From positions 166,174-230,173 of the forward strand of contig CAWBVG010000034.1 of the NCBI GenBank assembly GCA_963792175.1: a stretch of 64,000 nucleotides of DNA. Direction: 5' to 3'. Every line of letters starts with the position of its first letter. Positions within the stretch are counted from its first letter, which is position 1. Of the stretch, positions 10,318-19,233 are shown one piece after another. The notes beneath the pieces are model-generated. The model searched no databases and was not told the origin of the DNA. It was given only the letters and a program-made list of their open reading frames with translations. The translations under genes and the position numbers were made by a program. Source of the DNA: CAWBVG01 sp963792175 (GTDB lineage: Bacteria > Acidobacteriota > Vicinamibacteria > Vicinamibacterales > CAVVIG01).

Positions 10318-10399
10318 TCTGAAACCTCCCGCGATTTCAATAGCAATTGCCGCGCCAGCCCCAGCCATCGACAGAGCGCGCTACAATCGGGCTCCCATC

Positions 10400-12916
10400 A
10401 TGGACGGCTCTCTGGACGCTGCGGCGCGCCGCCTGGCGGCGATTGTCGAGTTTTCTGACGATGCCATTGTCAGCAAGGATCTGAACGGGGTCGTCACCTC
10501 GTGGAATCTGGCGGCCGAGCGAATGTTCGGTTACACCGCCGCAGAGGCCGTCGGCCAGTCGATCACCCTGATCGTCCCAGCCGACCGGCTCTCCGAAGAG
10601 GAGCATGTGCTCCGCGAGATCCGCGCCGGCCGCGCCGTAGACCATTTCGAGACGATGCGGCGGCGCAAGGACGGCACGCTGCTGCCCATCTCGCTCACCA
10701 TCTCGCCGATTCGCGACAACGATGGCCGGGTGGTGGGCGCCTCGAAGATTGCCCGCGATGTTTCGGAGCGGCGCCGGGCGGAGGAAGCTCTGGCCGCGGC
10801 GGAGGCGCGGCATGCGGACCTGCGGCAGCGCCTGGTGGCGCTGGTGGCGGCATCCGGGACGCTGTTCGGTTCGCCGAAGATGCACGACGTCCTGCCGGCG
10901 CTCGTCGTCCTCGCGCGCACGCTGCTTCGAGCCGACGGGTATGCCGTGTGGCTGCTGGACCCGCGGGAGAAGCAGTGGCGTATTGGCGCCTCCCATGGCA
11001 TTTCGGAAGCCTTCAGCCGCATGTTCGTCGAGTCGTTCCGCGGGGAGGACGTGAGCGCCGTCGCGTTCACCGAGCCGTTGATTGTCAGCTCGGTCGCCGA
11101 CACGCCGCTGCTCGAGGATCGCGCACGAGCGCTCCGCCAGGAAGGGATCGAATCGATGATGGCGGTGCCGCTGACGATTGGCGGGCACGGCACCGGTACG
11201 CTGGTCTTCTATTACCGGACGCCGCACGAGTTCGACGAGGTCGAGGTCCAGACGGCGCGCGCGCTCGGGAACCTGGCGGCGGCCGCGATTGCGAGCGCGG
11301 AGCTGTTCGAGGCGCAGCGCCGGAGCAGAGAGCAGGCAGAGCGCGCGAACCGCCAGACGGCGTTTCTTGCGGAAGCGAGCGCGGCGCTGGGCAGTTCACT
11401 TGATTACGAGGAAACACTGCGAACGGTTGCCCAACTCGCCGTTCCGCAGATTGCCGACTGGTGCGCGGTGGACGTCGTCGACGAACATGGCGAGGTGCAG
11501 CGGCTGGCGGTCTCTCACATCGACTCGGCGCAGGCGAGCAGCGCCGGTTCAGCGGTCGCCGACGTCATCGGTTTTGGTACTGCGCTGATGCGGCCGAGCA
11601 TGATCGTCGTGCCGTTGACGGCGCACCGGCGGACCTTCGGCGCGCTCACGTTCGTCTACGCCGACTCCGGCCGCACCTACAGCGACGTCGATTTCCGATT
11701 TGCCCACGACATGGCGTATCGCGCGGCGCTGGCCGTCGAGAACGCCCGCGCCTATCGTCAGGTGCAGGCGGCGAACCGCGCCAAGGACGAGTTCCTCGCG
11801 ACGCTGTCCCACGAACTCCGGACCCCGTTGAACGCCGTGCTCGGGTGGGCGCGCATGCTACGGGGTGGCGCGGTGAGCCAGGAGAAAATGTCACGCGCGT
11901 TCGAAGTCGTCGAGCGCAATGCGCTCGCGCAGCTCGATCTGGTCGAGGATCTGCTGGACCTGTCGCGCGTGATCACCGGCAAGTTCAGGCTGGACGTCCA
12001 GCCGGTGGACCTGACGGCGACCATCAACGCCGCAGTGGAGGCGATTCAGCCGGCGGCCACCGCGAAGGGCATTACGGTCAAGGTCGACGCTGGCCCCGGC
12101 GAGAGCCTGATTTCCGGCGACGAGGCGCGCCTGCAGCAGGTGATCTGGAATCTGCTGTCGAATGCCATCAAGTTCACGCTTCGCGGCGGGCGCGTCATCG
12201 TGACGCTGCGCGGGCAGGAATCGCAGTTCGAGATCGAGGTGTCCGACACCGGTGAGGGGATCGAGCCGGCGGTGCTGCCGTACGTGTTCGATCGGTTTCG
12301 GCAGGGCGACAGCGGGACGACGCGTACCCATCAGGGACTCGGCCTGGGACTGGCAATCGTCCGGCACATTGTCGAGCTGCACGGCGGCCGCGTCGACGTC
12401 GCGAGCCCGGGCAAGGGCCAGGGCGCGACGTTCATGATCTCGCTGCCCTTCGTTCAACCGGTGCGGATAGCCGCCGTCAAGAGCGGCCGCGAGGTCGTGA
12501 TTCCCGCACGGCGTCCCTACGCGGCTGCCTTGTTTGGCGTGCGGGCGCTCGTCGTGGACGACGACAGCGACACCAGAGAGCTGCTTGCGGAAGTGCTGCG
12601 GTCGCGCGGTGTGGTGGTGACGGCGGCGTCGAGCGTCGAGGAAGGCCTGGCGGCCCTCGACCGCGAAGTGCCGGACATCCTGCTGAGCGATATCGCCATG
12701 CCGGATCGTGACGGGTTCGATCTGATTCGACGGGTGCGCGAACGGCCGGCCGATCGCGGCGGTCACGTGCCGGCGGTCGCCATCACCGCCTATGCGCGTC
12801 CCGAGGACACTGAGCGGTCGCTGGCATCCGGCTATCAGATGCATGTCACCAAGCCGGTAGATATGGACGAGCTCATCGCGACGGTCGCCAGTCTTACCGC
12901 CACGGGTCGGGGCTAG
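10400..12916 (+). CDS. Hybrid sensor histidine kinase/response regulator (PAS-GAF-GAF-HisKA-HATPase-REC)
   Basis: An 838-residue cytosolic sensor kinase with no membrane helix. Residues about 10-130 form a PAS domain (AAIVEFSDDAIVSKDLNGVV), about 150-310 and 320-455 two GAF domains, and about 465 a HisKA domain with phospho-acceptor His in LATLSHELRTPLN. The ATPase domain has NLLSNAIKFT, DTGEGI and GLGLGLAIV. The C-terminal receiver (about 715-835) carries VVDDD, the phospho-accepting Asp in LLSDIAMPD, and the conserved Lys in VTKPVD. GAF/PAS input suggests a cytosolic ligand or light cue, unknown here. It converges on the M23 gene with a 4-base overlap, and its stop TAG lies in a heptamer array. 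Confidence 0.92.
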   Translation: MDGSLDAAARRLAAIVEFSDDAIVSKDLNGVVTSWNLAAERMFGYTAAEAVGQSITLIVPADRLSEEEHVLREIRAGRAVDHFETMRRRKDGTLLPISLTISPIRDNDGRVVGASKIARDVSERRRAEEALAAAEARHADLRQRLVALVAASGTLFGSPKMHDVLPALVVLARTLLRADGYAVWLLDPREKQWRIGASHGISEAFSRMFVESFRGEDVSAVAFTEPLIVSSVADTPLLEDRARALRQEGIESMMAVPLTIGGHGTGTLVFYYRTPHEFDEVEVQTARALGNLAAAAIASAELFEAQRRSREQAERANRQTAFLAEASAALGSSLDYEETLRTVAQLAVPQIADWCAVDVVDEHGEVQRLAVSHIDSAQASSAGSAVADVIGFGTALMRPSMIVVPLTAHRRTFGALTFVYADSGRTYSDVDFRFAHDMAYRAALAVENARAYRQVQAANRAKDEFLATLSHELRTPLNAVLGWARMLRGGAVSQEKMSRAFEVVERNALAQLDLVEDLLDLSRVITGKFRLDVQPVDLTATINAAVEAIQPAATAKGITVKVDAGPGESLISGDEARLQQVIWNLLSNAIKFTLRGGRVIVTLRGQESQFEIEVSDTGEGIEPAVLPYVFDRFRQGDSGTTRTHQGLGLGLAIVRHIVELHGGRVDVASPGKGQGATFMISLPFVQPVRIAAVKSGREVVIPARRPYAAALFGVRALVVDDDSDTRELLAEVLRSRGVVVTAASSVEEGLAALDREVPDILLSDIAMPDRDGFDLIRRVRERPADRGGHVPAVAITAYARPEDTERSLASGYQMHVTKPVDMDELIATVASLTATGRG

Positions 12917-12944
12917 GGGCTAGGGGCTAGCGGGCTAGGGTTAG
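12908..12944. repeat. GGGGCTA heptamer array at convergent gene ends
   Basis: The unit GGGGCTA is repeated three times, followed by the degenerate copies GCGGGCTA and GGGTTAG. It supplies the stop codon of the plus-strand histidine kinase and encodes the last residues (NPSPLAPSP) of the convergent M23 peptidase. It has five G-runs spaced by CTA: a quadruplex-type motif on the kinase sense strand. Confidence 0.75.
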
Positions 12945-13788
12945 CAGTACCGAGTACTGCAAGCAGCGACAGCGGATCGACGCGCGCGTCGGCAGCGCGC
13001 ACGGCCCAGTGCAGATGCGGCCCGGTGACGCGCCCGGTCGCGCCGACTTTGCCGACGACGTGGCCCGCATTGACGCGCTCGCCCTCGCGCACGTCGATCG
13101 CAGAGAGGTGGGCCAGCATCGAGAACAGTCCCAGTCCATGGTCGACGATGACGGTGTTTCCCGAAAAGTAAAGGGGACGAGCGATGACAACCCGGCCGGC
13201 GTTCGGCGAATGAACCGGCGTCCCTGCCGGGCTGAGGAAGTCGGCGCCGCCGTGAGCGTTGCGCGGCTTGCCGTTGAAGATGCTGCGCGTGCCGAACGCG
13301 CTGTTCGCCGGCTCGGCGACCGGCCGCACGAAGGGCTCGCTCCAGAGCCGTTCCGGGGAGGCCGCCTTCCACGTGGCCGCCAGCAGCGCCGCCTCCCGCT
13401 CGATACGCGCTTGCTCGTTCGGGGGTGGCGTGACGAACGCTTCGTCGACCTTCAGCCGCCGCGTCGGGAACGTGCGCTTTTCGACGACGAGCTCGTGAAC
13501 GGCGCGAGCCGCTCCTGAGGAGACGCTCACGGCGTACCTGCCGGGATGAACGTCGAGATCGATGCCGACAAGCGCCTCCCAGGTCCGATCGCCAGTGCGA
13601 AATGCCGGGACGTCGCGATCGAAGGCGCGGATCTGCACCGAATCGGACCCAGCGGGCGGCACGACGGTCAGCACGACGAGCTCGCCCGGCCGGATCGAGC
13701 GGGCGTGGACGGAGATGTCGATCGTCCGGTCGTCAGAGGCCGCCACCGACCACAGCGCCAGCGCAGACAGGAACAGCCAGCGATTCAT
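12913..13788 (-). CDS. M23 family metallopeptidase (LytM-like), secreted
   Basis: A 291-residue protein with a signal peptide (MNRWLFLSALALWSVAAS). The first half is an immunoglobulin-like region. The C-terminal M23 domain contains HGGADF (first zinc His and Asp) and HLHW (HxH). The family cuts peptide cross-links in peptidoglycan or acts as a cell-wall binding activator. All zinc ligands appear present, so it is probably an active endopeptidase. It lies 3 bases downstream of the VWA gene on the same strand, a likely two-gene operon. The last nine residues derive from a heptamer repeat array, an unusual natural C-terminal extension. Confidence 0.88.
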   Translation of the reverse strand: MNRWLFLSALALWSVAASDDRTIDISVHARSIRPGELVVLTVVPPAGSDSVQIRAFDRDVPAFRTGDRTWEALVGIDLDVHPGRYAVSVSSGAARAVHELVVEKRTFPTRRLKVDEAFVTPPPNEQARIEREAALLAATWKAASPERLWSEPFVRPVAEPANSAFGTRSIFNGKPRNAHGGADFLSPAGTPVHSPNAGRVVIARPLYFSGNTVIVDHGLGLFSMLAHLSAIDVREGERVNAGHVVGKVGATGRVTGPHLHWAVRAADARVDPLSLLAVLGTANPSPLAPSP

Positions 13789-13791
13789 TGA

Positions 13792-14728
13792 TCACCGCGG
13801 CCGCGGCGGCGTGGCGATGTAGCCGTTGCGAGTGCGGACACGGTACTCGCCGCCGCCGGGGGCGCGGATTCTCACCCGGATGCTGTGGTACTGGTTGTCG
13901 GCTCCTCGCGGCGACGTATAGCCGAGCACGTCACTGGCTGTTGAGCTCCTCGGCGATCCGCGCCGTCGCCTCGACGAGATCCGTGGAACTGCGGACGATT
14001 TCGGTCCGGCCGCCGCTTTCTCCCGTGATTTCCCGGAGAGCTTCCGCGTTCACACGCGTATTGATCGGCTGTCGCTCGGGTGAGTCGATCGCGATCGCGT
14101 AAATGAAGACGTCGCTGCGCAGAAGAGCTGCGCGGACGTCGCGCAAGCCGGCAGTGCTGGCCGTGTCGGCGCCATCGGAAATGACCAGGAGCGCGCCGCG
14201 GGTGCGCGTGCGCACCTCGATGAGCGGCATCGACTCAACAATTGCGTCGTAGATCGCCGTCCCGCCGGACGGTCGCAGGCCGGCCAGCGCGCGCTGCACC
14301 TCGGTCTGGACGCGCGTCCATCCAGTCATCGCGCGGGGCTTGTGGTTGAACGCCATCAGGAAGAACTCATCGGCGGGATCGAGCAGGTCGAACAGAAACC
14401 GGTCGACGGCCGTGCGCGCATCCTCGATGCGGCGACCGAACATGCTGTCGCTGATGTCGAGGAGCACGCCCAGACCGACGGGGACGCGCTCGCGCGTGAA
14501 TTGGGTGATGGGCTGCCGATCGCCGTCCTCGAATACTTCGAAGGCCTCGCGCGGCAGGTCGACGACCAGATGGCCTTCGCCGTCAGTGACGGTGGCGGTG
14601 ATGCTGGTGACCTCGATGCCGGTCTGAAACGGACGTTCGGCCCTGAACGGCGGTTGCGCGGCCAGCGTGGCGGACGCGGCGACGACGCCAAAAATCGGCC
14701 AGCACGCGCGCACAGCCCATGCTACCAT
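13792..14728 (-). CDS. VWFA-related secreted protein of acidobacterial type (frameshifted near the end)
   Basis: A protein of about 312 residues with a signal peptide (ASATLAAQ) and a von Willebrand A domain. The MIDAS motif is DISDS, with further conserved ISDGAD. The EVTSITATVTDGEGHLVVDL N-terminal module is characteristic of the VWFA-related family abundant in Acidobacteria. Reading stops at NSQ near 13930. Removing one base in the following codon restores NSQ-Y-VLGYTSPRG and about 45 further residues, ending NGYIATPPRPR at 13792, as in intact homologues. I chose ATG 14728 over a TTG one codon earlier. It precedes the M23 gene by 3 bases. Role: surface adhesion or protein interaction, inferred. 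Confidence 0.82.
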
Positions 14729-14766
14729 CAACCTCCCCGGGACCCTTTACCAGAACAGGACTTATC

Positions 14767-17679
14767 GTGACGAGACGTGTCATCTGCGCGATGACGCTGG
14801 CATTCGCCCTCGGTGGCGTATTGTCGGCGTCCCTGTCGGCACAGTACTTCGGATCCAACAAGGTCCAGTACGACCGCTTCGACTTTCAAGTGCTGCCCAC
14901 GTCGCATTTCGACATCTATTACTACGCGGACGAGGCCGAGGCGACGAAGGTCGCGGCCCGACTCGCGGAGCGCTGGTACGGACGTTTGTCGCACGTGCTC
15001 GACCATACCCTCACCGAGCGTCCGCCGATTGTGTTGTACGCCAGCCATGCGCATTTCACGCAGACGACCATCCTGCCCGGGAACATTCCCGAGGGCGTCG
15101 GCGGCTTCACCGATCATCAGCGCGGGCGCGTCGTCCTGCCGTTCACGGCGACGCTCGGCGAAACGGATCACGTCCTCGGCCACGAACTCGTTCACGCCTT
15201 CCAGCGCGACATGTTGAAGGATCAGGGCGCGGCGATGGGGCTGCTGCCGCTCTGGTTCACGGAGGGGATGGCGGAGTACCTGTCGGTCGGCCGGGTGGAC
15301 ACGAACACCGCGATGTGGCTGCGGGACGCCGTGCGCCGCGACCGACTGCCGACGCTCAAACAGCTCGACGATCCACGCTGGTTCCCGTACCGGTACGGCC
15401 AGGCGTTGTGGGCGTTTTTGAGCGAGCGCTTTGGCGACGATCTGGCCGCGCGCGCACTGGCCTCCAGGGCGAAAGGCGGCGCGATCGGCCGGCTCGTCGC
15501 GACGACAGGCGTCGACGCGGCGACGTTGACGCGCGACTGGCACGCCTCGCTGCGTTCGACGTTCGGGGCACCCGCGGTCGAATCGAACGACGCGGACCCG
15601 CATCCTGTCCTGCTCGCAGGACGGAAGGGCGAAGTCGGGCGTTACAACGTCGGACCGGCGCTGAGCCCGGATGGCCGTTACGTCGTCTTCCTGTCGGAGC
15701 GTGACGGTTACTCGATCGACGTCTTTCTCGCGGAGACCGAGACCGGCAAGATCGTCCGCAAGCTGGTGAGCACTGCCGCGGATCCGCACTACGACAGCCT
15801 GCAGTTCCTCGAATCGGCGGGCGCGTGGGATGCGCAAGGGTCACGTTTTGCGATGGCGACGGTGCGGCGCGGCCAGGCCGTGCTGGCCGTGCTCCAGATG
15901 CCCGCCGGCACGATCCAGATGGAGCGCGCGTTCGCGGATCTCGATCAGATCTACTCGCCGACGTGGTCGCCGGACGGCACCCGCATCGTCTTTTCCGCGC
16001 TGCGCGGCGGCTCCACCGACCTCTACGAGTTCGACGTGGTCCGGCGGGAACTACGCCGGCTCACCCACGACGCCTACGCCGATCTCGAGCCGGCGTGGTC
16101 GCCCGACGGACGAACGATCGCGTTCGTCACCGACCGGTTCACGTCGTCGCTGACCGCGCTGACGTTCGGCGACTTCCGTCTGGCGGCGCTGGATGTGGAG
16201 ACGGGTGAGGTGCGGCCGCTGCCGTCGATCCCGGACGCCAAGAACATCAACCCGCAATGGTCGGGCGGCGACCTCTACTTCATCGCCGATCCCAACGGCG
16301 TCAGCAACGTGTTTCGAGCGGTCATCGCCACCGGCGAGGTCAGGCAGATTACCCGCGTGGAAACCGGCGTCAGCGGCGTGACGTCGTTGAGCCCGGCGCT
16401 GTCGCTCGCGCAGGGCCGCGTGGCGTTCAGTGAGTACCGCAACGGCGCCTACGAGATCCGCTCCACACCGACGTGCACGTGCGAAAACTACCCGGTGGTC
16501 GTCACCGAAACGCGTCCCGCGCTCGGCGCGTGGCTGACGGACGATGCGCCCGACGAGGCACCGGCGGCAAAGACGCGTCCGTACGATCGCACGTTGTCGT
16601 TGGCGGGAATCGGCCAGCCCTATCTCAGCGCCGGCGGCGGCAGCTACGGCGGGTACTTCCGCGCGGGGACCTCGTTTTCGTTCTCCGACCTGCTGGAAGA
16701 ACGGCAGATCAACACCGCGGTGCAGGTCGGGGTCGGCGGGAGCCGCCGCGATTTCGCCGTGCAGTCGGCGTACCTCAACCGGCAGTCGCGATGGAACTGG
16801 GGTATCGCTGGCACGCAGATTCCGGTGCTGCTCGGCGTCGCGCGAGCGCCGGCGTCGACGGAGAGCCCTTCGGCGCCCACGGTGACTCGGGAAGTCGATC
16901 TCCTCAGTCAGACGCATCGTCAACTTGGCGGCGTCACGGTGTATCCATTCAGCCGGGCGCAGCGGATTGAGTTTTCAGGTGGTTTCCACTCGATCACCTC
17001 GGAGCGGCAGGTCGCAACACGCGTCTACCAGCGCGGGTCAGGTGCGTTGCTCAAGGAGACTCAGGATCCGGCCGCGCCCGAAGCGGCGGCGTCGCTGTTC
17101 GAATCATCCGCGGCGATGGTGTACGACACCGCGCTGGTGGGGGCAACCGGTCCGGTGCTCGGGACGCGTTATCGGTTTGAGGCGGCGCCGACACTTGGCG
17201 ACCTGTCGTACACGACGCTGCTCGCCGACTATCGGCGGTATGTGATGCCGGTGGCGCCGATCACGGTGGCGGCGCGCTTTCAACACGTCGGCCGCTATGG
17301 CACCGACGCCGGCGATCCGCGTCTGCTCCCGTTGATCTGGACGATCCGGGACCTCGTGCGCGGCTACGATGCGCAGGACGTCCTGACGATGCGACGGCTG
17401 ACGGTCGCGAACGTGGAGGCGCGTATCCCCCTGCTGGGTCCTGTCGGTCTGCTGTCGCGCGTCAGTGCTTTGCCGCTGGACGCGATCGTGTTCGGAGACG
17501 CCGCCAAGTTTTGGAATGGCGGGACGGCGAATCTCGGCGCGCCACAGATCCTGCGCAGCGCCGGGGCTGGCGTGCGCTTCAACGCCGCGGGATTCGTTTT
17601 CGAAATAGACGGCGCCCACGTGTTCGACGCGAGCCCTCGCGGCTGGCGCCTCTCGTTCAATTTCATGCCGGGGTTCTAA
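14767..17679 (+). CDS. Secreted gluzincin-type metallopeptidase + PD40 beta-propeller + outer-membrane barrel-like protein
   Basis: An intact 971-residue protein. After a signal peptide (LSASLSAQ) comes a peptidase MA-like domain with the zinc motif HELVHAFQ (about residue 138) and the downstream Glu in WFTEGMAEYL. Residues about 300-570 are a TolB/PD40-type propeller (SPDGRYVVFLSERDG, SPDGTRIVFSALRGG, SPDGRTIAFVTDRF). The last about 350 residues are beta-rich with alternating aromatics and end in LSFNFMPGF; a terminal Phe is typical of outer-membrane barrel proteins. This suggests a barrel carrying a periplasmic propeller and protease. GTG 14767 is chosen because it places the signal peptide correctly and follows AGGA; an ATG at 14719 would overlap the divergent VWA start. 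Confidence 0.8.
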   Translation: MTRRVICAMTLAFALGGVLSASLSAQYFGSNKVQYDRFDFQVLPTSHFDIYYYADEAEATKVAARLAERWYGRLSHVLDHTLTERPPIVLYASHAHFTQTTILPGNIPEGVGGFTDHQRGRVVLPFTATLGETDHVLGHELVHAFQRDMLKDQGAAMGLLPLWFTEGMAEYLSVGRVDTNTAMWLRDAVRRDRLPTLKQLDDPRWFPYRYGQALWAFLSERFGDDLAARALASRAKGGAIGRLVATTGVDAATLTRDWHASLRSTFGAPAVESNDADPHPVLLAGRKGEVGRYNVGPALSPDGRYVVFLSERDGYSIDVFLAETETGKIVRKLVSTAADPHYDSLQFLESAGAWDAQGSRFAMATVRRGQAVLAVLQMPAGTIQMERAFADLDQIYSPTWSPDGTRIVFSALRGGSTDLYEFDVVRRELRRLTHDAYADLEPAWSPDGRTIAFVTDRFTSSLTALTFGDFRLAALDVETGEVRPLPSIPDAKNINPQWSGGDLYFIADPNGVSNVFRAVIATGEVRQITRVETGVSGVTSLSPALSLAQGRVAFSEYRNGAYEIRSTPTCTCENYPVVVTETRPALGAWLTDDAPDEAPAAKTRPYDRTLSLAGIGQPYLSAGGGSYGGYFRAGTSFSFSDLLEERQINTAVQVGVGGSRRDFAVQSAYLNRQSRWNWGIAGTQIPVLLGVARAPASTESPSAPTVTREVDLLSQTHRQLGGVTVYPFSRAQRIEFSGGFHSITSERQVATRVYQRGSGALLKETQDPAAPEAAASLFESSAAMVYDTALVGATGPVLGTRYRFEAAPTLGDLSYTTLLADYRRYVMPVAPITVAARFQHVGRYGTDAGDPRLLPLIWTIRDLVRGYDAQDVLTMRRLTVANVEARIPLLGPVGLLSRVSALPLDAIVFGDAAKFWNGGTANLGAPQILRSAGAGVRFNAAGFVFEIDGAHVFDASPRGWRLSFNFMPGF

Positions 17680-17693
17680 TTGGATCAGCTCGT

Positions 17694-17735
17694 CAGCTAT
17701 CAGCTTTCGGCCAGAACGCTCTCAGCTGATAGCTG
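17694..17735. terminator. 12-bp inverted repeat after the peptidase-barrel gene
   Basis: CAGCTATCAGCT (17694-17705) and its exact complement AGCTGATAGCTG (17724-17735) flank an 18-base loop just after the stop at 17679. There is no clear T-tract, so it may be a weak or Rho-assisted terminator. TCAGCT occurs several times within it. Confidence 0.5.
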
Positions 17736-17738
17736 GTC

Positions 17739-17767
17739 TTGACAATTGCGGGCGTTCGGCCGTTAAT
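17739..17767 (+). promoter_or_regulatory. Sigma70-type promoter for the cysteine leader
   Basis: TTGACA (17739-17744), a 17-base spacer and GTTAAT (17762-17767) form a near-consensus promoter. The predicted start point falls at about 17774, essentially on the ATG of the leader ORF, so the leader mRNA may be leaderless. Confidence 0.6.
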
Positions 17768-17774
17768 TAACGTG

Positions 17775-17870
17775 ATGTTCGTGGTTCGCTGTTGCGAGTG
17801 CTCGTGTTGCGTGGCCGGAGAAGCCTCCGGCCTGCATCGCGCTGCGTCCACGGAGGTTGTGCGCTCGTAA
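17775..17870 (+). CDS. Cysteine-rich leader peptide (putative attenuator uORF)
   Basis: A 31-residue ORF beginning MFVVRCCECSCCV: five Cys in residues 6-12. The remainder (AGEASGLHRAASTEVVRS) has none. It starts at or next to the predicted transcription start and has no ribosome site, as in leaderless uORFs. It is followed 38 bases after its stop by a strong intrinsic terminator and then by the TlpA-like thioredoxin gene. This is the arrangement of an amino-acid attenuator: slow decoding of Cys codons when Cys-tRNA is short would change folding and let transcription continue. Polycysteine leader ORFs with this role are known upstream of sulfur genes in mycobacteria; here the function is inferred. 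Confidence 0.65.
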   Translation: MFVVRCCECSCCVAGEASGLHRAASTEVVRS

Positions 17871-17908
17871 GAGTCCGGCACACCCACAGGTTCACAGTCG
17901 TATCGCAG

Positions 17909-17941
17909 GCCCGGGAGGCGCACCGCCTTCCGGGCTTTTTT
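17909..17941 (+). terminator. Intrinsic terminator/attenuator upstream of the TlpA-like gene
   Basis: A 12-pair stem (GCCCGGGAGGCG / CGCCTTCCGGGC, one G-U pair) with loop CAC is followed by TTTTTT. It lies between the cysteine leader and the start at 17994. Nearly the same hairpin occurs at 63337-63367. Confidence 0.8.
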
Positions 17942-17993
17942 GCTTTTGTCCGCCTTCGCACCGTGCGCTTCGGCGGACAAGTAGGAGCACTGA

Positions 17994-19233
17994 ATGAAGA
18001 GAACCATGCCTCTCCTGTTCGTCGCCGGGCTGCTGGCCCTGGCCGCGCTGCCCGCTCGTGTGGAGGCGCAGTCGATCAGCGGACTGTGGGATGCCTCCGT
18101 CGTGGTCAACGGCGGCATCGAGATCCCGTTCCGCTTCGAGATCGCTGGATCGGGTAAGGCGATCAAAGGGTCGTTTTTCAACGGCGACGAGAAGGTGACG
18201 TCGACCACCGGTTCGTTCGAGAACGGCGCGCTCATCCTGAGCTTCGACGAATACGGTACGAAGGTCGAGGCCACGTTCAAGGATGGCCGGCTCGATGGCC
18301 AGTACCTCGCGCGGCACGCGCGGCGCGCCATATCCGTTCCAGGCCAAACGGTTCGCTCCGGCTCCGGTCGGCGACGCGCCGATCCCGGCGATCGCGGGCC
18401 TGTGGAACGTCCAGGTGGGGAAGAGCTCGAAAGGCGAAGCCGCGTGGCAGCTGATCGTGCGGCAATCGGGCGCCGAAGCGTCAGCGGCCATTCTTCGTGT
18501 CGACGGCGACACCGGCACGCTGACGGGCACTTACCGCGACGGCAAGTTCGTGCTGAGCCACTTCTCGGGAGCGCGTCCGCTGCGGCTCGAGCTCACGCCG
18601 GGCAGCGACGGCACGCTGTCGGTCGTGCAGAACAAGGACAACCCGTTCACCGCGGTCCGCGCGGATCAGGCGCGCGCCAAGGGTCTGCCGCAACCGAGCG
18701 ATCCGTCGCGTTTCACCAGCGTGAAGGATCCGACCGAGCCGTTCCGTTTCAGTTTCCCCGATCTCAGTGGCCGCGTGGTTTCGAACACCGATGACAAGTT
18801 CCGCGGCAAGGTCGTCATCGTCAGCATCTCGGGCAGCTGGTGCCCGAACTGCCACGACGAAGCGCCGTTTCTCGGCGAGCTGTACAAGAAATACCGGAGC
18901 CGGGGACTCGAGATCGTCAGCCTCTCGTTCGAGGAAGAAGCGCAGTTGAAGAATCCGGTGCGGTTGCGCGCGTTCATGAAGCGCTACGGCATCGAATACA
19001 CCGTGCTGATCCCTGGCGAGCCGAAGGAACTGGCCGAGCGCGTGCCGCAGGGCGTGAACCTCAGCTCGTTCCCGACGACGTTCTTCATCGGGCGCGATGG
19101 CCGGGTGCGGGCGGTCCACGCCGGCTTCCCGGGCAAGGCCAGCGGCGAATTCCACACGCAGGCGAAGGAAGAGTCCACGGCGACGGTCGAGCGCCTTCTG
19201 GCCGAAAGCGCGCAAACCTCCTCGTCTAAGTGA
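17994..19233 (+). CDS. TlpA-like thioredoxin-fold protein, secreted (frameshifted)
   Basis: About 413 residues with a signal peptide (MKRTMPLLFVAGLLALAALP and onward). Two related beta-rich repeats follow (SISGLWDASVVV and AIAGLWNVQVGK). The C-terminal redoxin domain has active site SWCPNC and the cis-Pro region SSFPTTFFIG. It should reduce or exchange disulfides outside the cytoplasm. The frame moves +1 between about 18308 and 18330 (reading DGQYLAR then GTRGAPYPFQ). It is preceded by a cysteine-rich leader and terminator, so expression is probably tied to cysteine supply. Its stop overlaps the GTG of the VOC gene (GTGA). Confidence 0.82.
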
